64,000 nucleotides of DNA from Pseudorhodobacter sp. PARRP1 (GTDB taxonomy: Bacteria > Pseudomonadota > Alphaproteobacteria > Rhodobacterales > Rhodobacteraceae): positions 62,001-126,000 of the forward strand of contig NKIU01000006.1 of the NCBI GenBank assembly GCA_002256245.1, in the 5' to 3' direction. Shown here in pieces: positions 35,324-43,450 of this stretch; within the stretch, counting starts at the first letter, position 1, and the number at the start of each line of letters is the position of its first letter. A program made the translations under genes and the position numbers. Below the pieces are notes generated by a model. That model saw nothing but the letters and a program-made list of their open reading frames with translations, was not told where the DNA came from and made no database searches.

Positions 35324-35713
35324 ATGAAACGTATCGTCTTGCCTGCCCTGTTGCTTCTGACCGCTTGCGGCACCCCACAAGAGAACTGCATCAGCGGGGC
35401 CACCCGCGACATGCGGGTGGTGGATCGCCTGATCACCGAGTCAGAGCGCAACCTTGAGCGCGGTTACGCCTATGAAACCGTGACCCGCACCCGCACGGTC
35501 TGGCGGCCCTGCGAGTTTGGCGGGCCGCGCGGAAAACCGGATGCGCGGCCACACATGTGTCTGGATGATGAAGATTTCACCGAACAGCGCGTGGTCTCGA
35601 TTGATCTGAACGCAGAAGCCGCCAAACTCGCCAGCCTGAAAGCCAAACGTGCAGCGCAGGCCAAGGCAGCGGGCCCAGCGATCAAGGCGTGCCGGGCGCA
35701 GTATCCGGAGTGA
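35324..35713 (+). CDS. small lipoprotein of unknown function
   Basis: Protein of 129 residues with a lipoprotein signal (MKRIVLPALLLLTACG, lipid Cys15). The mature part has further Cys residues (CISG, RPCEFGG, HMCLDDED, KACRA) that could form two disulfides, and an Ala/Lys-rich C-terminal helix. No functional motif was recognised. It is divergent from hemF by about 100 bp and followed by a long palindromic repeat. Confidence 0.8.
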   Translation: MKRIVLPALLLLTACGTPQENCISGATRDMRVVDRLITESERNLERGYAYETVTRTRTVWRPCEFGGPRGKPDARPHMCLDDEDFTEQRVVSIDLNAEAAKLASLKAKRAAQAKAAGPAIKACRAQYPE

Positions 35714-35729
35714 CCTTTGGTGCCTGACC

Positions 35730-35798
35730 ACGCCGCCCCGGACTTGATCCGGGGCCTCCGCGCGGCCAAGAGGCCCCGGATCAAGTCCGGGGCGGCGT
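35730..35798. repeat. 29-bp-arm palindromic repeat (CCGGACTTGATCCGG type)
   Basis: Perfect inverted arms at 35730-35757 and 35771-35798 (ACGCCGCCCCGG...GGGGCCT) with a 13-nt loop. Each arm itself contains the smaller palindrome CCCCGGACTTGATCCGGGG, a core widely scattered between genes in alphaproteobacterial genomes. It separates convergent genes and may serve as a two-way terminator. Confidence 0.88.
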
Positions 35799-35816
35799 GC
35801 AGATCAGGTAACCCAC

Positions 35817-36785
35817 CTAGCGCGTGCGGATCGGATACGAGGCGCGGGTGACGCGAAACGCCTTGTCGTCGCCGATTTCCTCGACCTGCTTGAACAAAGT
35901 CACCAGCAGCTTGTCATAGGGCAGATGGCGATTGGCAACCATCCACAGGCTGCCCGATGGGCTAAGGCCCTTTTGCGCGGCCTTGATGAAGGCCAGCCCC
36001 AGGCCTGCATCGGCCTCTCGTGCGGTGTGGAAGGGCGGGTTCATCACCGCCGTATCCCAGAACCGCGCGGGCTTGAATGTGGTGGCATCGGCCCAATGGA
36101 ATTTGGCGCGCGGATCGGGGATATTCACGCGGGCGCAGGCCAAAGCCTCGGCCTCGGCCTCGACCAGATCCAGTTCTTTCACGCCGTCGCGCGCAAGGAT
36201 CGCCCGCGACAGATAGCCCCAACCGGCACCCAGATCGGCCACGCGCGCGCCCAGCTTCGCAGGCAAAGCCGCCGCCAGCAGCACCGAGCCGCGATCCGGG
36301 CCATCGGCAGAAAACACCGCAGGCAGGGTTTGAAAGCCGCCTTCAACCTGCGCAGGTTTTGCCGCCCAAGCGCCAAGTTCCGGCCCCGGTGTGACCAGCG
36401 CCAGTTTGCCATGGGCCTTTGACAAAGCCTCTCCCACCGCAAGACCCAAGGCCTTGCAGTCTTTCAACAACGCCTCGACCCCGTCGGTTTTCTGACCATC
36501 GACCACGATCAGATCGGCCCCCATTGCTTCGGCCATCAGCGCGCGGGCCTCGGCCTTGGCGCGGGGCACGCAGACGATGGCAACGCGGCCCACACCTTCG
36601 GTGCGATAGCCTTGGGCCACAAAGTAATCGTGATCGGGCTTGAAGCCGGTTTTCACCACAACGCGGCCCGCAGGCAGGGCAGACAGGTCATCCCCCGCCC
36701 TTGGCCGCAACACCACGATATCCCCTTGCGCAGGCAACACCAAAGCGCCGCTGTGCAGCGCCAATTCCAACCGGGCCGAGCGCAT
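35817..36785 (-). CDS. class I SAM-dependent methyltransferase, RsmC/RlmG-like
   Basis: Protein of 322 residues with two methyltransferase-like halves, as in RsmC. The N-terminal half is degenerate; the C-terminal half has the SAM motif VADLGAGWGYLS and the catalytic NPPF in DTAVMNPPFHTARE, typical of N2-guanine rRNA methyltransferases. Probable substrate is 16S rRNA G1207. The stop lies just past the long palindrome. The upstream neighbour is clpS, ten bases away. Confidence 0.85.
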   Translation of the reverse strand: MRSARLELALHSGALVLPAQGDIVVLRPRAGDDLSALPAGRVVVKTGFKPDHDYFVAQGYRTEGVGRVAIVCVPRAKAEARALMAEAMGADLIVVDGQKTDGVEALLKDCKALGLAVGEALSKAHGKLALVTPGPELGAWAAKPAQVEGGFQTLPAVFSADGPDRGSVLLAAALPAKLGARVADLGAGWGYLSRAILARDGVKELDLVEAEAEALACARVNIPDPRAKFHWADATTFKPARFWDTAVMNPPFHTAREADAGLGLAFIKAAQKGLSPSGSLWMVANRHLPYDKLLVTLFKQVEEIGDDKAFRVTRASYPIRTR

Positions 36786-36794
36786 AACTGCCGC

Positions 36795-37118
36795 CTATTC
36801 TTTTTCCATGGTGCATTGCAGCGGATGCTGATGGCGGCGGGCGAAATCCATCACCTGCGCCACTTTGGTCTCGGCGATCTCGTAGGAGAACACGCCGACC
36901 ACCGCCAGACCTTTCTTGTGAACCGCCAGCATGATCTCAAAGCTTTGGGCGTGGTTCAGGCCGAAAAACCGTTCCAGAATATGCACGACGAATTCCATCG
37001 GAGTGTAATCGTCATTCAGAAGCATCACCTTATACAGCGGCGGGCGCTGGGTTTTGCTTTTGGTTTTCGTCAATATAGAGGTGTCATCGCCGGGGCCATG
37101 TGGCGTATCGGACATCAT
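36795..37118 (-). CDS. clpS: ATP-dependent Clp protease adaptor ClpS
   Basis: Adaptor of about 107 residues that delivers N-degron substrates to ClpAP. A flexible N-terminus precedes the core [40 protein letters not shown] and [10 protein letters not shown]; the Asn-Asp-Asp of the N-end binding pocket is intact. Adjacent Met codons at 37115 and 37118 are both possible starts, and a longer form from 37178 cannot be excluded. It is divergent from a HAD hydrolase. Confidence 0.94.
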   Translation of the reverse strand: MMSDTPHGPGDDTSILTKTKSKTQRPPLYKVMLLNDDYTPMEFVVHILERFFGLNHAQSFEIMLAVHKKGLAVVGVFSYEIAETKVAQVMDFARRHQHPLQCTMEKE

Positions 37119-37262
37119 CAGATCGGTCAGGCCAGCAATGGGGTTCACGCGGATAGGCTCCGTTTGGCAGATTCGCAATTTCGGTTACACTGATGCAATA
37201 TAGCGCATTTCTGCCTTGCGAAAAGACCCCCAGCTTGGATGATGCGCGCGCAAGGGGGCAAT

Positions 37263-37970
37263 ATGCTGACAACGATAGGTTTTGATGCCGACGATACGCT
37301 GTGGCAGAACGAAAGCTTCTTTCGCCTGACGCAAGATCGCTTCACCGCTCTGCTGGCCGATTACGCCGAAGCCGAACATCTGCACAGCCAGCTTCTGGCA
37401 GCAGAGCGGCGCAATCTGGGCCATTATGGCTTTGGCGTCAAAGGCTTCACCCTGTCGATGATCGAAACCGCGATTGAGGTCACCGAAGGCCGGGTGCCGT
37501 CGCTGGTGATTGCCGAGATCATGGCGGCGGGGCGCGAGATGTTGGCGCATCCGATCGAGTTGCTGCCCCATGCGCGGGCGGCGGTGCAAACCTTGGCGGC
37601 CAGCCACCGGGTTGTGTTGATCACCAAGGGCGATCTCTTGGATCAGGAACGCAAGCTGGCGCAATCGGGCTTGGGTGATCTGTTTCACGGCGTCGAAATC
37701 GTCTCGGACAAGACGGCGAAATCTTACTCGGCGATTTTCGCCCGTCATGGCACCGGCGCAGATCAGGCGTTGATGGTCGGTAACTCGCTGAAATCAGATG
37801 TGCTTCCGGCAATCGCCGCCGGGGCTTACGGCGTGCATATCCCGCACGGGCTGACTTGGGCGCTGGAACACGCCGATGCACCAACCGGTGAGGCGCGGTT
37901 TTTCAGCCTGCGCAGTCTTGCCGAACTGCCCGATCTTGTGGCGAATCTGCAAAATCACCACAAGCCCTAG
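37263..37970 (+). CDS. HAD-family hydrolase
   Basis: Protein of 235 residues with the HAD motifs in order: DADDTLW (motif I nucleophile and acid/base Asp), VVLITKGD (motif II), Lys in the VSDKTAKSY region (motif III), and VGNSLKSDVLPA (motif IV). An all-helical cap lies between motifs I and II. Likely a small-molecule phosphatase; substrate unknown. GGGGG precedes the ATG at 37263. A terminator follows about 50 bp downstream. Confidence 0.88.
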   Translation: MLTTIGFDADDTLWQNESFFRLTQDRFTALLADYAEAEHLHSQLLAAERRNLGHYGFGVKGFTLSMIETAIEVTEGRVPSLVIAEIMAAGREMLAHPIELLPHARAAVQTLAASHRVVLITKGDLLDQERKLAQSGLGDLFHGVEIVSDKTAKSYSAIFARHGTGADQALMVGNSLKSDVLPAIAAGAYGVHIPHGLTWALEHADAPTGEARFFSLRSLAELPDLVANLQNHHKP

Positions 37971-38018
37971 AGCACAAGATGCCATTTCGGCACATAAACC
38001 ACAGTTTATATTGCCCAG

Positions 38019-38045
38019 AACCCCTTTCAGAATAAGGGGTTTTCC
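38019..38045 (+). terminator. intrinsic terminator of the HAD gene
   Basis: AACCCCTT paired with AAGGGGTT around TTCAGAA-type loop bases, followed by TTTCC, about 48 bp after the HAD stop codon. Confidence 0.8.
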
Positions 38046-38122
38046 TGAATCACCTGCTGTGCTAGCTTTTTGATAAGCAGAACAAAGCCCCCGTCAAATG
38101 AGGGGCAAACGAGGCAGACCAA

Positions 38123-39694
38123 ATGGGCAAATCGGCAGTATGCCAGCTTGGGCAGTATTTTCGTCATATTCTATTGTTGGCCGCACTCAGCGTCGTTGCC
38201 GCATGCTCGGGGCCGCAGGAATCGAAGGCCGCCCCTTATGCGGCGTTCGTGATGGATGCGCGGACAGGCGAGACGCTGTATTCGGAAAACGCCGACACCA
38301 GGCTGCATCCGGCGTCGTTGACCAAGATGATGACGCTCTACATCACGTTTTCTGAAATTGAGGCGGGCAATGTCTCGCTGGATACCATGATCACGGTGTC
38401 GAAAAACGCAGCCGCGCAGCCGCCTTCGCGCTTGGGGCTGAAGGCCGGGCAGAAGATTCAGTTGCGCTATCTGATCCGCGCGGCGGCGGTGAAGTCTGCC
38501 AATGACGCGGCGGCGGCGATTGGCGATTACTTTGAGGGCAGCCCTGAAAAATGGGGTGCGCGGATGACCCGCACCGCCAAGCAACTGGGCATGAACAATT
38601 CAACCTTCAAGAACGCCAATGGGCTGACGGCAAAGGGCCACCTTTCCACCGCGCATGACATGACGATCATGGGGCGGCATCTGTTTTACGACTATCCGCA
38701 GTATTACAACATCTTCTCGCGCCGCAGCACGGATGCGGGCATGGCCACCGTGGCCAACACCAACCGCAAGTTTCTTGACAGCTACAAGGGCGCGGATGGC
38801 ATCAAGACCGGCTACACCGGGCCTGCTGGCTTCAACCTGACTGCCTCAGCCGAGCGTGACGGCGTGCGGATCATTGCGACCGTGTTTGGTGGCACCTCGA
38901 CCCCGATGCGCAACGCCAAGATGACCGAACTGCTGGATCTGGGCTTTCGGAAGGCCAAGAAGGGTGGGGCTGGCCAGGCGCCGGTTGCGCCGACCTATAG
39001 CGCCGATCAGGAACTGATTGCGCAGGCGGATACGGCAGACAGCTCTGACACCGACATGGAAGAAGAAGGCGGCGGCGGGCCTGCCAAGACGATCCGGCTG
39101 GTGATGGCCGTGTCATCCTCGCCGCGCCCCAACGCGCGCCCGGTGCATGACCCGGTTGCGGTGGCGGCGGTCGAGCAGGCTGGCAACGCCATGGCCGACA
39201 GCATCGCCGGTGCGCTGGCGGAAGCAACCGCCGAGCCCGCCCCCGATTCGCTGGAAGCGCAGGCAGTGGAACTGGCGGCGGTTGAGGCCCCGGCTGAGTT
39301 GACGATCAAAGCCGCAGCCGCCAATCCGCAGGCGGTGCAACTGGTCGCAGCCCCGACCAAACCCAAGCACAAAGCGCCGATTTACGATGAGGCCGTTGTG
39401 GTGGCCGCGGTTGAGGAACCCGCCGCCGAGGAAGTTGTGACCAACGTCTCGACTTCGGGCGGCAAGGGTTATGGCATCAACATCGGGCGCTTCAACAGCT
39501 ATGGCGAGGCGGACCGGGTGCTGATGAAAACCCTGCTGTCGGAAAACGCCACGCTGGGCGATGCCTTGCGCAAAGTGGTGCAGAAAAGCGGTGGGTTTGA
39601 CGCGAATTTCCTGGGGCTAAGCCAGAAAGAGGCTGATCTGGCCTGCCGCAGGCTGCAAGCGCGCGGCGTGACCTGCTTTACGATGGGGTCGTAA
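38123..39694 (+). CDS. D-alanyl-D-alanine carboxypeptidase (DacC/PBP5-6 type) with C-terminal SPOR domain
   Basis: Envelope protein of 523 residues. The N-terminal segment LLLAALSVVAAC is a signal peptide, possibly a lipobox at Cys28. The penicillin-binding core has SLTK (Ser65, Lys68), SAN (125-127) and KTG (228-230). A long Ala/Glu/Pro-rich linker (about 290-430) leads to a SPOR-like domain (YGINIGRFNSYGEADRVLMK) that would bind denuded septal peptidoglycan. It trims pentapeptides. The next gene begins with no gap. Confidence 0.9.
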   Translation: MGKSAVCQLGQYFRHILLLAALSVVAACSGPQESKAAPYAAFVMDARTGETLYSENADTRLHPASLTKMMTLYITFSEIEAGNVSLDTMITVSKNAAAQPPSRLGLKAGQKIQLRYLIRAAAVKSANDAAAAIGDYFEGSPEKWGARMTRTAKQLGMNNSTFKNANGLTAKGHLSTAHDMTIMGRHLFYDYPQYYNIFSRRSTDAGMATVANTNRKFLDSYKGADGIKTGYTGPAGFNLTASAERDGVRIIATVFGGTSTPMRNAKMTELLDLGFRKAKKGGAGQAPVAPTYSADQELIAQADTADSSDTDMEEEGGGGPAKTIRLVMAVSSSPRPNARPVHDPVAVAAVEQAGNAMADSIAGALAEATAEPAPDSLEAQAVELAAVEAPAELTIKAAAANPQAVQLVAAPTKPKHKAPIYDEAVVVAAVEEPAAEEVVTNVSTSGGKGYGINIGRFNSYGEADRVLMKTLLSENATLGDALRKVVQKSGGFDANFLGLSQKEADLACRRLQARGVTCFTMGS

Positions 39695-40375
39695 GTGGCT
39701 TTCGTGCTGCCGCCTGCCCCAATGCCCTCGGTGGCGGTGGCGGGCAGTGGCGACCGTTTTGCGGTGCGCCGGATCTTCTGTGTGGGGCGCAACTATGCCG
39801 AACACGCGCGTGAGATGGGGCATGACCCCGACGCCGAGCCGCCGTTTTTCTTCACCAAGCCCGGTGATGCAGTGGTCGATTCCGGCAGCAGCATCCCCTA
39901 CCCCACCGCCACCGCCGATCTGCACCACGAGGCCGAACTGGTGGTGGCCTTGGGTGCGGGTGGCAGCTTTGTGAGCGACGATCGGGCGATGGCGCTGATC
40001 TGGGGCTACGGTGCCGGCAACGATCTGACCCGACGGGATCTGCAGGCAGCCGCGAAAGCCGCGCGCAGGCCTTGGGATATGTCGAAGGGGTTTGACAACT
40101 CGGCCGTGGTGGGCGCGCTGCGGCCTGCCTCGATGGGGGCGCCTGCGGGGCGGATTCGCTGTCTGGTCGATGGCCAAGTGACGCAAGACGCCGATCTGGC
40201 CGAAATGATCTGGCCGGTGGCGGGCATCATCGCGCATCTGTCGCGGTTGGTGGCGTTGCAGGCGGGCGATCTGATCTTTACCGGAACGCCAGCGGGGGTG
40301 GGCCCGATTGCGCGCGGGCAGACCTGCGAGGTGCAGATTGACGGGCTGGAGCCTGCCCGCGTGACGCTTCTGTAG
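39695..40375 (+). CDS. fumarylacetoacetate hydrolase (FAH) family protein
   Basis: Protein of 226 residues of the YcgM/FAHD1 type: RIFCVGRNYAEHAREMG, PFFFTKPGDAVV, the metal ligands in HHEAELVVALG, and GDLIFTGTPAGVGP. Members act as acylpyruvate hydrolases or oxaloacetate decarboxylases; substrate not determinable. The start is GTG immediately after the carboxypeptidase stop. Element B lies just downstream. Confidence 0.88.
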   Translation: MAFVLPPAPMPSVAVAGSGDRFAVRRIFCVGRNYAEHAREMGHDPDAEPPFFFTKPGDAVVDSGSSIPYPTATADLHHEAELVVALGAGGSFVSDDRAMALIWGYGAGNDLTRRDLQAAAKAARRPWDMSKGFDNSAVVGALRPASMGAPAGRIRCLVDGQVTQDADLAEMIWPVAGIIAHLSRLVALQAGDLIFTGTPAGVGPIARGQTCEVQIDGLEPARVTLL

Positions 40376-40386
40376 GTGCTGAAAAT

Positions 40387-40447
40387 CTGTCCCCGCGGGG
40401 ACAGACTTGTGCTTTTGCGACACCTTGGCGCGATTTTCCACAAGATG
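40387..40447 (-). repeat. 61-bp two-block element, copy B
   Basis: Inverted relative to copy A at 3075. It has the perfect 18-bp palindrome CTGTCCCCGCGGGGACAG and the conserved ACAAGTCTG and CATCTTGTGGA blocks at the same distance. On the minus strand the sequence TCACAACATCTTGTGG resembles an NrdR box. Confidence 0.65.
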
Positions 40448-40561
40448 TTGTGATTCATCACAGATTTTATCGGCTTTGCCCAAGGGCCTATCGACCTTCA
40501 TCTAGGTTACTCTGGCGAAGGCCATCGCCTTTGCCATGCGGTGCAGATGCCGCTGAAACCG

Positions 40562-40628
40562 CCGGGCCTGAATGGCCCGGCCAGCGCCCGACCCGCCCAT
40601 GGCGGGCGGGGAAACGCAATGCGTTTCC
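40562..40628. repeat. three tandem stem-loops
   Basis: CCGGGCC-tgaat-GGCCCGG (40562-40580), CCCGCC-cat-GGCGGG (40592-40606) and GGAAACGC-aat-GCGTTTCC (40610-40628) follow each other downstream of the Sua5 stop. Possible 3' structures or repeat remnants. Confidence 0.6.
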
Positions 40629-40679
40629 AGCTTCCGCCCGAAGATCGACGTGCATAAGCCCGTGACTGTTGATCGGCCC

Positions 40680-41630
40680 TTAGCCGCGCGGCGCTGCGGC
40701 CCTGCGCAGACGGTCATTGATGGCGCGGCCCAAACCGTGTTCGGGGATCGGGGCGATGGCGATTTGCCCCCCCTGCCCTGCCAGCACATCGGCCTCGCGC
40801 AGCATGTGAAACAGGTTTGCGGCAGCCTCGACCAGATCGGCGGTGGGCGATAGGTTTAGATCGGAAAGCCCGGGGCCAAAGCCCAAGCGTACCTCGCCGG
40901 GCAAGTCTGCGTCAGCATTCAGCCGCACCGCCGCGCCGGGGGCGTAGTGCGAGGCCAACTGACCGGGGGCGCTGGGTTTTTGGGCATTGCCGCCGGTGGC
41001 AAGCGGGCCAAGCGTGGCCTCCAGCGCCTCGGTCGCGATACCACCGGGGCGGAGAAGCGCAGGCGTGCCCGCAAGGCCAAGGATGGTGGATTCGACGCCA
41101 ACCGCACAAGCGCCGCCGTCCAGCACGGCGTCAATCCGGCCCGACAGCCCGTCGATGACATGCGCCGCGCGGGTGGGCGATACCCGGCCCGAGGGGTTGG
41201 CCGAAGGGGCAGCAAGCGGCCCACCGAATGCCCGCAGCAAGGCTTGCGCCACCGGATGCGCGGGGATGCGGATGGCGACGGTGTCCAACTCTGCCGTCAC
41301 CAGCGGCGACAGGCCTGCATCGGCGCGCAAGGGCAGCACCAGCGTTAAAGGCCCCGGCCAGAACGCGGCGGCGATGGCCTCGGCCCGGGCATCGAAATGC
41401 GCATAGGTTTTGGCGGCGGCCAGATCGGGGACATGCACGATCAACGGGTTAAAGCGTGGGCGGCCTTTGGCATCGAAAATCCGCGCCACCGCCAGATCGG
41501 ATCGCGCATCGCCGCCAAGGCCGTAAACCGTCTCGGTCGGGAAGGCGACAAGGCCTTGGGCGCGCAGGATGGCTGCGGCGCGGGCAAGGCCTTGCGGCGT
41601 GGCGGTGAGGGTTTCGGTTTTCATCATCAT
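40680..41630 (-). CDS. L-threonylcarbamoyladenylate synthase (Sua5/YwlC)
   Basis: Makes threonylcarbamoyl-AMP for the t6A37 modification of ANN-decoding tRNAs. The 316-residue protein has the YrdC domain (LVAFPTETVYGLGGDA, KGRPRFNPLIVHV, FWPGPLTLVLP, PSANPSGRVSPT) and a C-terminal Sua5 domain beginning SAPGQLASHYAPGAAV, so it is the long Sua5 form. Three consecutive Met codons make the exact start ambiguous by two residues. Confidence 0.94.
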   Translation of the reverse strand: MMMKTETLTATPQGLARAAAILRAQGLVAFPTETVYGLGGDARSDLAVARIFDAKGRPRFNPLIVHVPDLAAAKTYAHFDARAEAIAAAFWPGPLTLVLPLRADAGLSPLVTAELDTVAIRIPAHPVAQALLRAFGGPLAAPSANPSGRVSPTRAAHVIDGLSGRIDAVLDGGACAVGVESTILGLAGTPALLRPGGIATEALEATLGPLATGGNAQKPSAPGQLASHYAPGAAVRLNADADLPGEVRLGFGPGLSDLNLSPTADLVEAAANLFHMLREADVLAGQGGQIAIAPIPEHGLGRAINDRLRRAAAPRG

Positions 41631-41752
41631 CCGTGACGTAGCGTAGGGCTTGATGCGCGGGGTGGCATGAATAGCTTAGCGTCAGGGCGCTTTACGCCCG
41701 ATCTGCGGCCTTGCCAAGCCGCCTGCACCGATAGCCCGACCCGGAGTTTGCC

Positions 41753-43450
41753 ATGCCCTACCGCGCCCCGCTTGCCGATTTTGCCTTTCTGCTGGATGTG
41801 GTCGGGTTTGAGAAGGTTGCCGCAACCGCGCGTTTTGCCGATGCCAGCCCCGAGACGGTGACCGCGATTTTGGCCGAGGCGGGCAAGCTGTGCGAAACCA
41901 CGCTCGCGCCACTGAACCGTGCCGGTGACAAGACGCCTGCGCGGTTGGAAAACGGCGTGGTGCGCACCTCGCCGGGGTTTGCCGAAGGCTACCGCGCGAT
42001 TGCCGAGGGCGGTTGGATTGGCATGGCGGCCTCGCCTGAATTTGGCGGCATGGGGCTGCCGATGTCGGTGGCGACTTGCGTGAATGACATGATGGGCTCG
42101 GCGTGCCTCGCGTTGCAGTTGAACCCGCTGATGACGCAGGGCCAGATTGAGGCGTTGGAGCATCATGCGTCTGATGCGTTGAAGGCGCTTTATATCCCCA
42201 AGCTGGTTTCGGGCGCGTGGTGCGGCACGATGAACCTGACCGAACCGCAGGCGGGGTCGGATGTGGGGGCGGTGCGGACCCGTGCGGAAGATCGCGGCGA
42301 CGGGACCTATGCGATCACCGGGCAGAAGATTTACATCACTTGGGCCGACAACGATTTTTCCGGCAATGTCTGCCATCTGGTGTTGGCGCGCTTGCCCGAT
42401 GGGCCAGAGGGCACCAAGGGCATCAGCCTGTTCATGGTGCCCAAGCTGATCCCGGATGCGGATGGCAACCTTGGCGCGCGCAATGATCTGAAGGTGGTGT
42501 CGCTGGAGCATAAGCTGGGGCTGCACGGCTCGCCCACCGCTGTGATGCAGTATGACGGCGCGCAAGGCTGGCTGGTGGGCAAGAAGCACAACGGCATGGC
42601 GGCGATGTTTACCATGATGAACAATGCGCGGCTGGGTGTGGGGATGCAGGGCGTGGCGGTGGCCGAAGCGGCGTTTCAGCAGGCGCTGGCCTATGCGATG
42701 GAGCGCAAGCAGGGCAAAACGCCGCTGGGGTCGGGTGCGATCATTGACCACGCCGATGTGCGCCGGATGCTGGCGCAGATGAAGGCCGAGGTTTTCAGCG
42801 CCCGCGCGATTGGGCTGGCTTGTGCGGTGGCGATTGACATGGGCCGCGCGACCGGGGCGGCGGAATGGCTGGCGCGGGCGGCTTTGCTGACGCCGATCGC
42901 CAAGGCCTACGGCACCGATGTCGGCTGCGAGGTGGCGCATTTGGGGGTGCAGGTGCATGGCGGGATGGGCTTTATCGAGGACACCGGGGCGGCGCAGTTT
43001 GCCCGCGATGTGCGGGTGACGGCGATTTATGAGGGCACCAACGGCATTCAGGCGATGGATCTGGTGGGCCGCAAAATGATGGATCAGGGCGAAGCGGCTT
43101 ACCGTTTGTGCGACGAGGTGCAGGCGGCGGCCGAAGCCGCACGGGCGGTGCATCCTGATCTGGCGGGGGCGGTCTGGACGGCCGCCGAGGGCTTGCGCGA
43201 GGCGACCGAGGCTTTGGTCGCGATGCCGATGCAGGATCGCTTTGCCGGCGCTGTGCCCTATCTGCGGGCCTTTGCGCGGGTGCTGGGCGGGCATTTCCAT
43301 CTGACCTCGGCTGTGCGCGATCCGGCGCGGCTGGCGCTGGCGCAGTTTGCCATCAAGCGGTTGCTGCCGGAATACACAGCCCTGCTTGCACAGGTGCGCG
43401 AGGGGTCGGCGGGGCTGTATGCGCTGACGCCCGAGGCTTTGATCGCGTGA
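41753..43450 (+). CDS. acyl-CoA dehydrogenase (DmdC/FadE5-like long form)
   Basis: FAD enzyme of 565 residues, longer than classical 380-residue dehydrogenases. It begins with a DmdC-type N-terminal extension, then LTEPQAGSDVGAV (flavin/substrate motif), KIYITWADND, a central beta domain, and VHGGMGFIEDTGAAQFARDVRVTAIYEGTNGIQAMDLVGRK, where the Glu of YEGTNGIQ is the likely base. Substrates could be 3-methylmercaptopropionyl-CoA or other acyl-CoAs. It overlaps the MBL hydrolase gene (GTGA). Confidence 0.88.
   Translation: MPYRAPLADFAFLLDVVGFEKVAATARFADASPETVTAILAEAGKLCETTLAPLNRAGDKTPARLENGVVRTSPGFAEGYRAIAEGGWIGMAASPEFGGMGLPMSVATCVNDMMGSACLALQLNPLMTQGQIEALEHHASDALKALYIPKLVSGAWCGTMNLTEPQAGSDVGAVRTRAEDRGDGTYAITGQKIYITWADNDFSGNVCHLVLARLPDGPEGTKGISLFMVPKLIPDADGNLGARNDLKVVSLEHKLGLHGSPTAVMQYDGAQGWLVGKKHNGMAAMFTMMNNARLGVGMQGVAVAEAAFQQALAYAMERKQGKTPLGSGAIIDHADVRRMLAQMKAEVFSARAIGLACAVAIDMGRATGAAEWLARAALLTPIAKAYGTDVGCEVAHLGVQVHGGMGFIEDTGAAQFARDVRVTAIYEGTNGIQAMDLVGRKMMDQGEAAYRLCDEVQAAAEAARAVHPDLAGAVWTAAEGLREATEALVAMPMQDRFAGAVPYLRAFARVLGGHFHLTSAVRDPARLALAQFAIKRLLPEYTALLAQVREGSAGLYALTPEALIA

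Larger units (their letters stand above)
40376..40679. other. convergent intergenic region with element B and three tandem hairpins
   Basis: About 300 bp between the FAH-family gene and Sua5, both pointing inward. It contains the second copy of the 61-bp two-block element (40387-40447), the imperfect palindrome TGTGATTCATCACA (40450-40463), and three consecutive hairpins at 40562-40628. A short minus-strand frame through the hairpins looks like repeat DNA rather than a gene. Confidence 0.7.

Noticed and set aside
40502-40789. Short minus-strand frame downstream of Sua5
   Set aside because: It overlaps the 3' end of Sua5 and runs through three hairpins; composition looks like repeat DNA rather than a gene.
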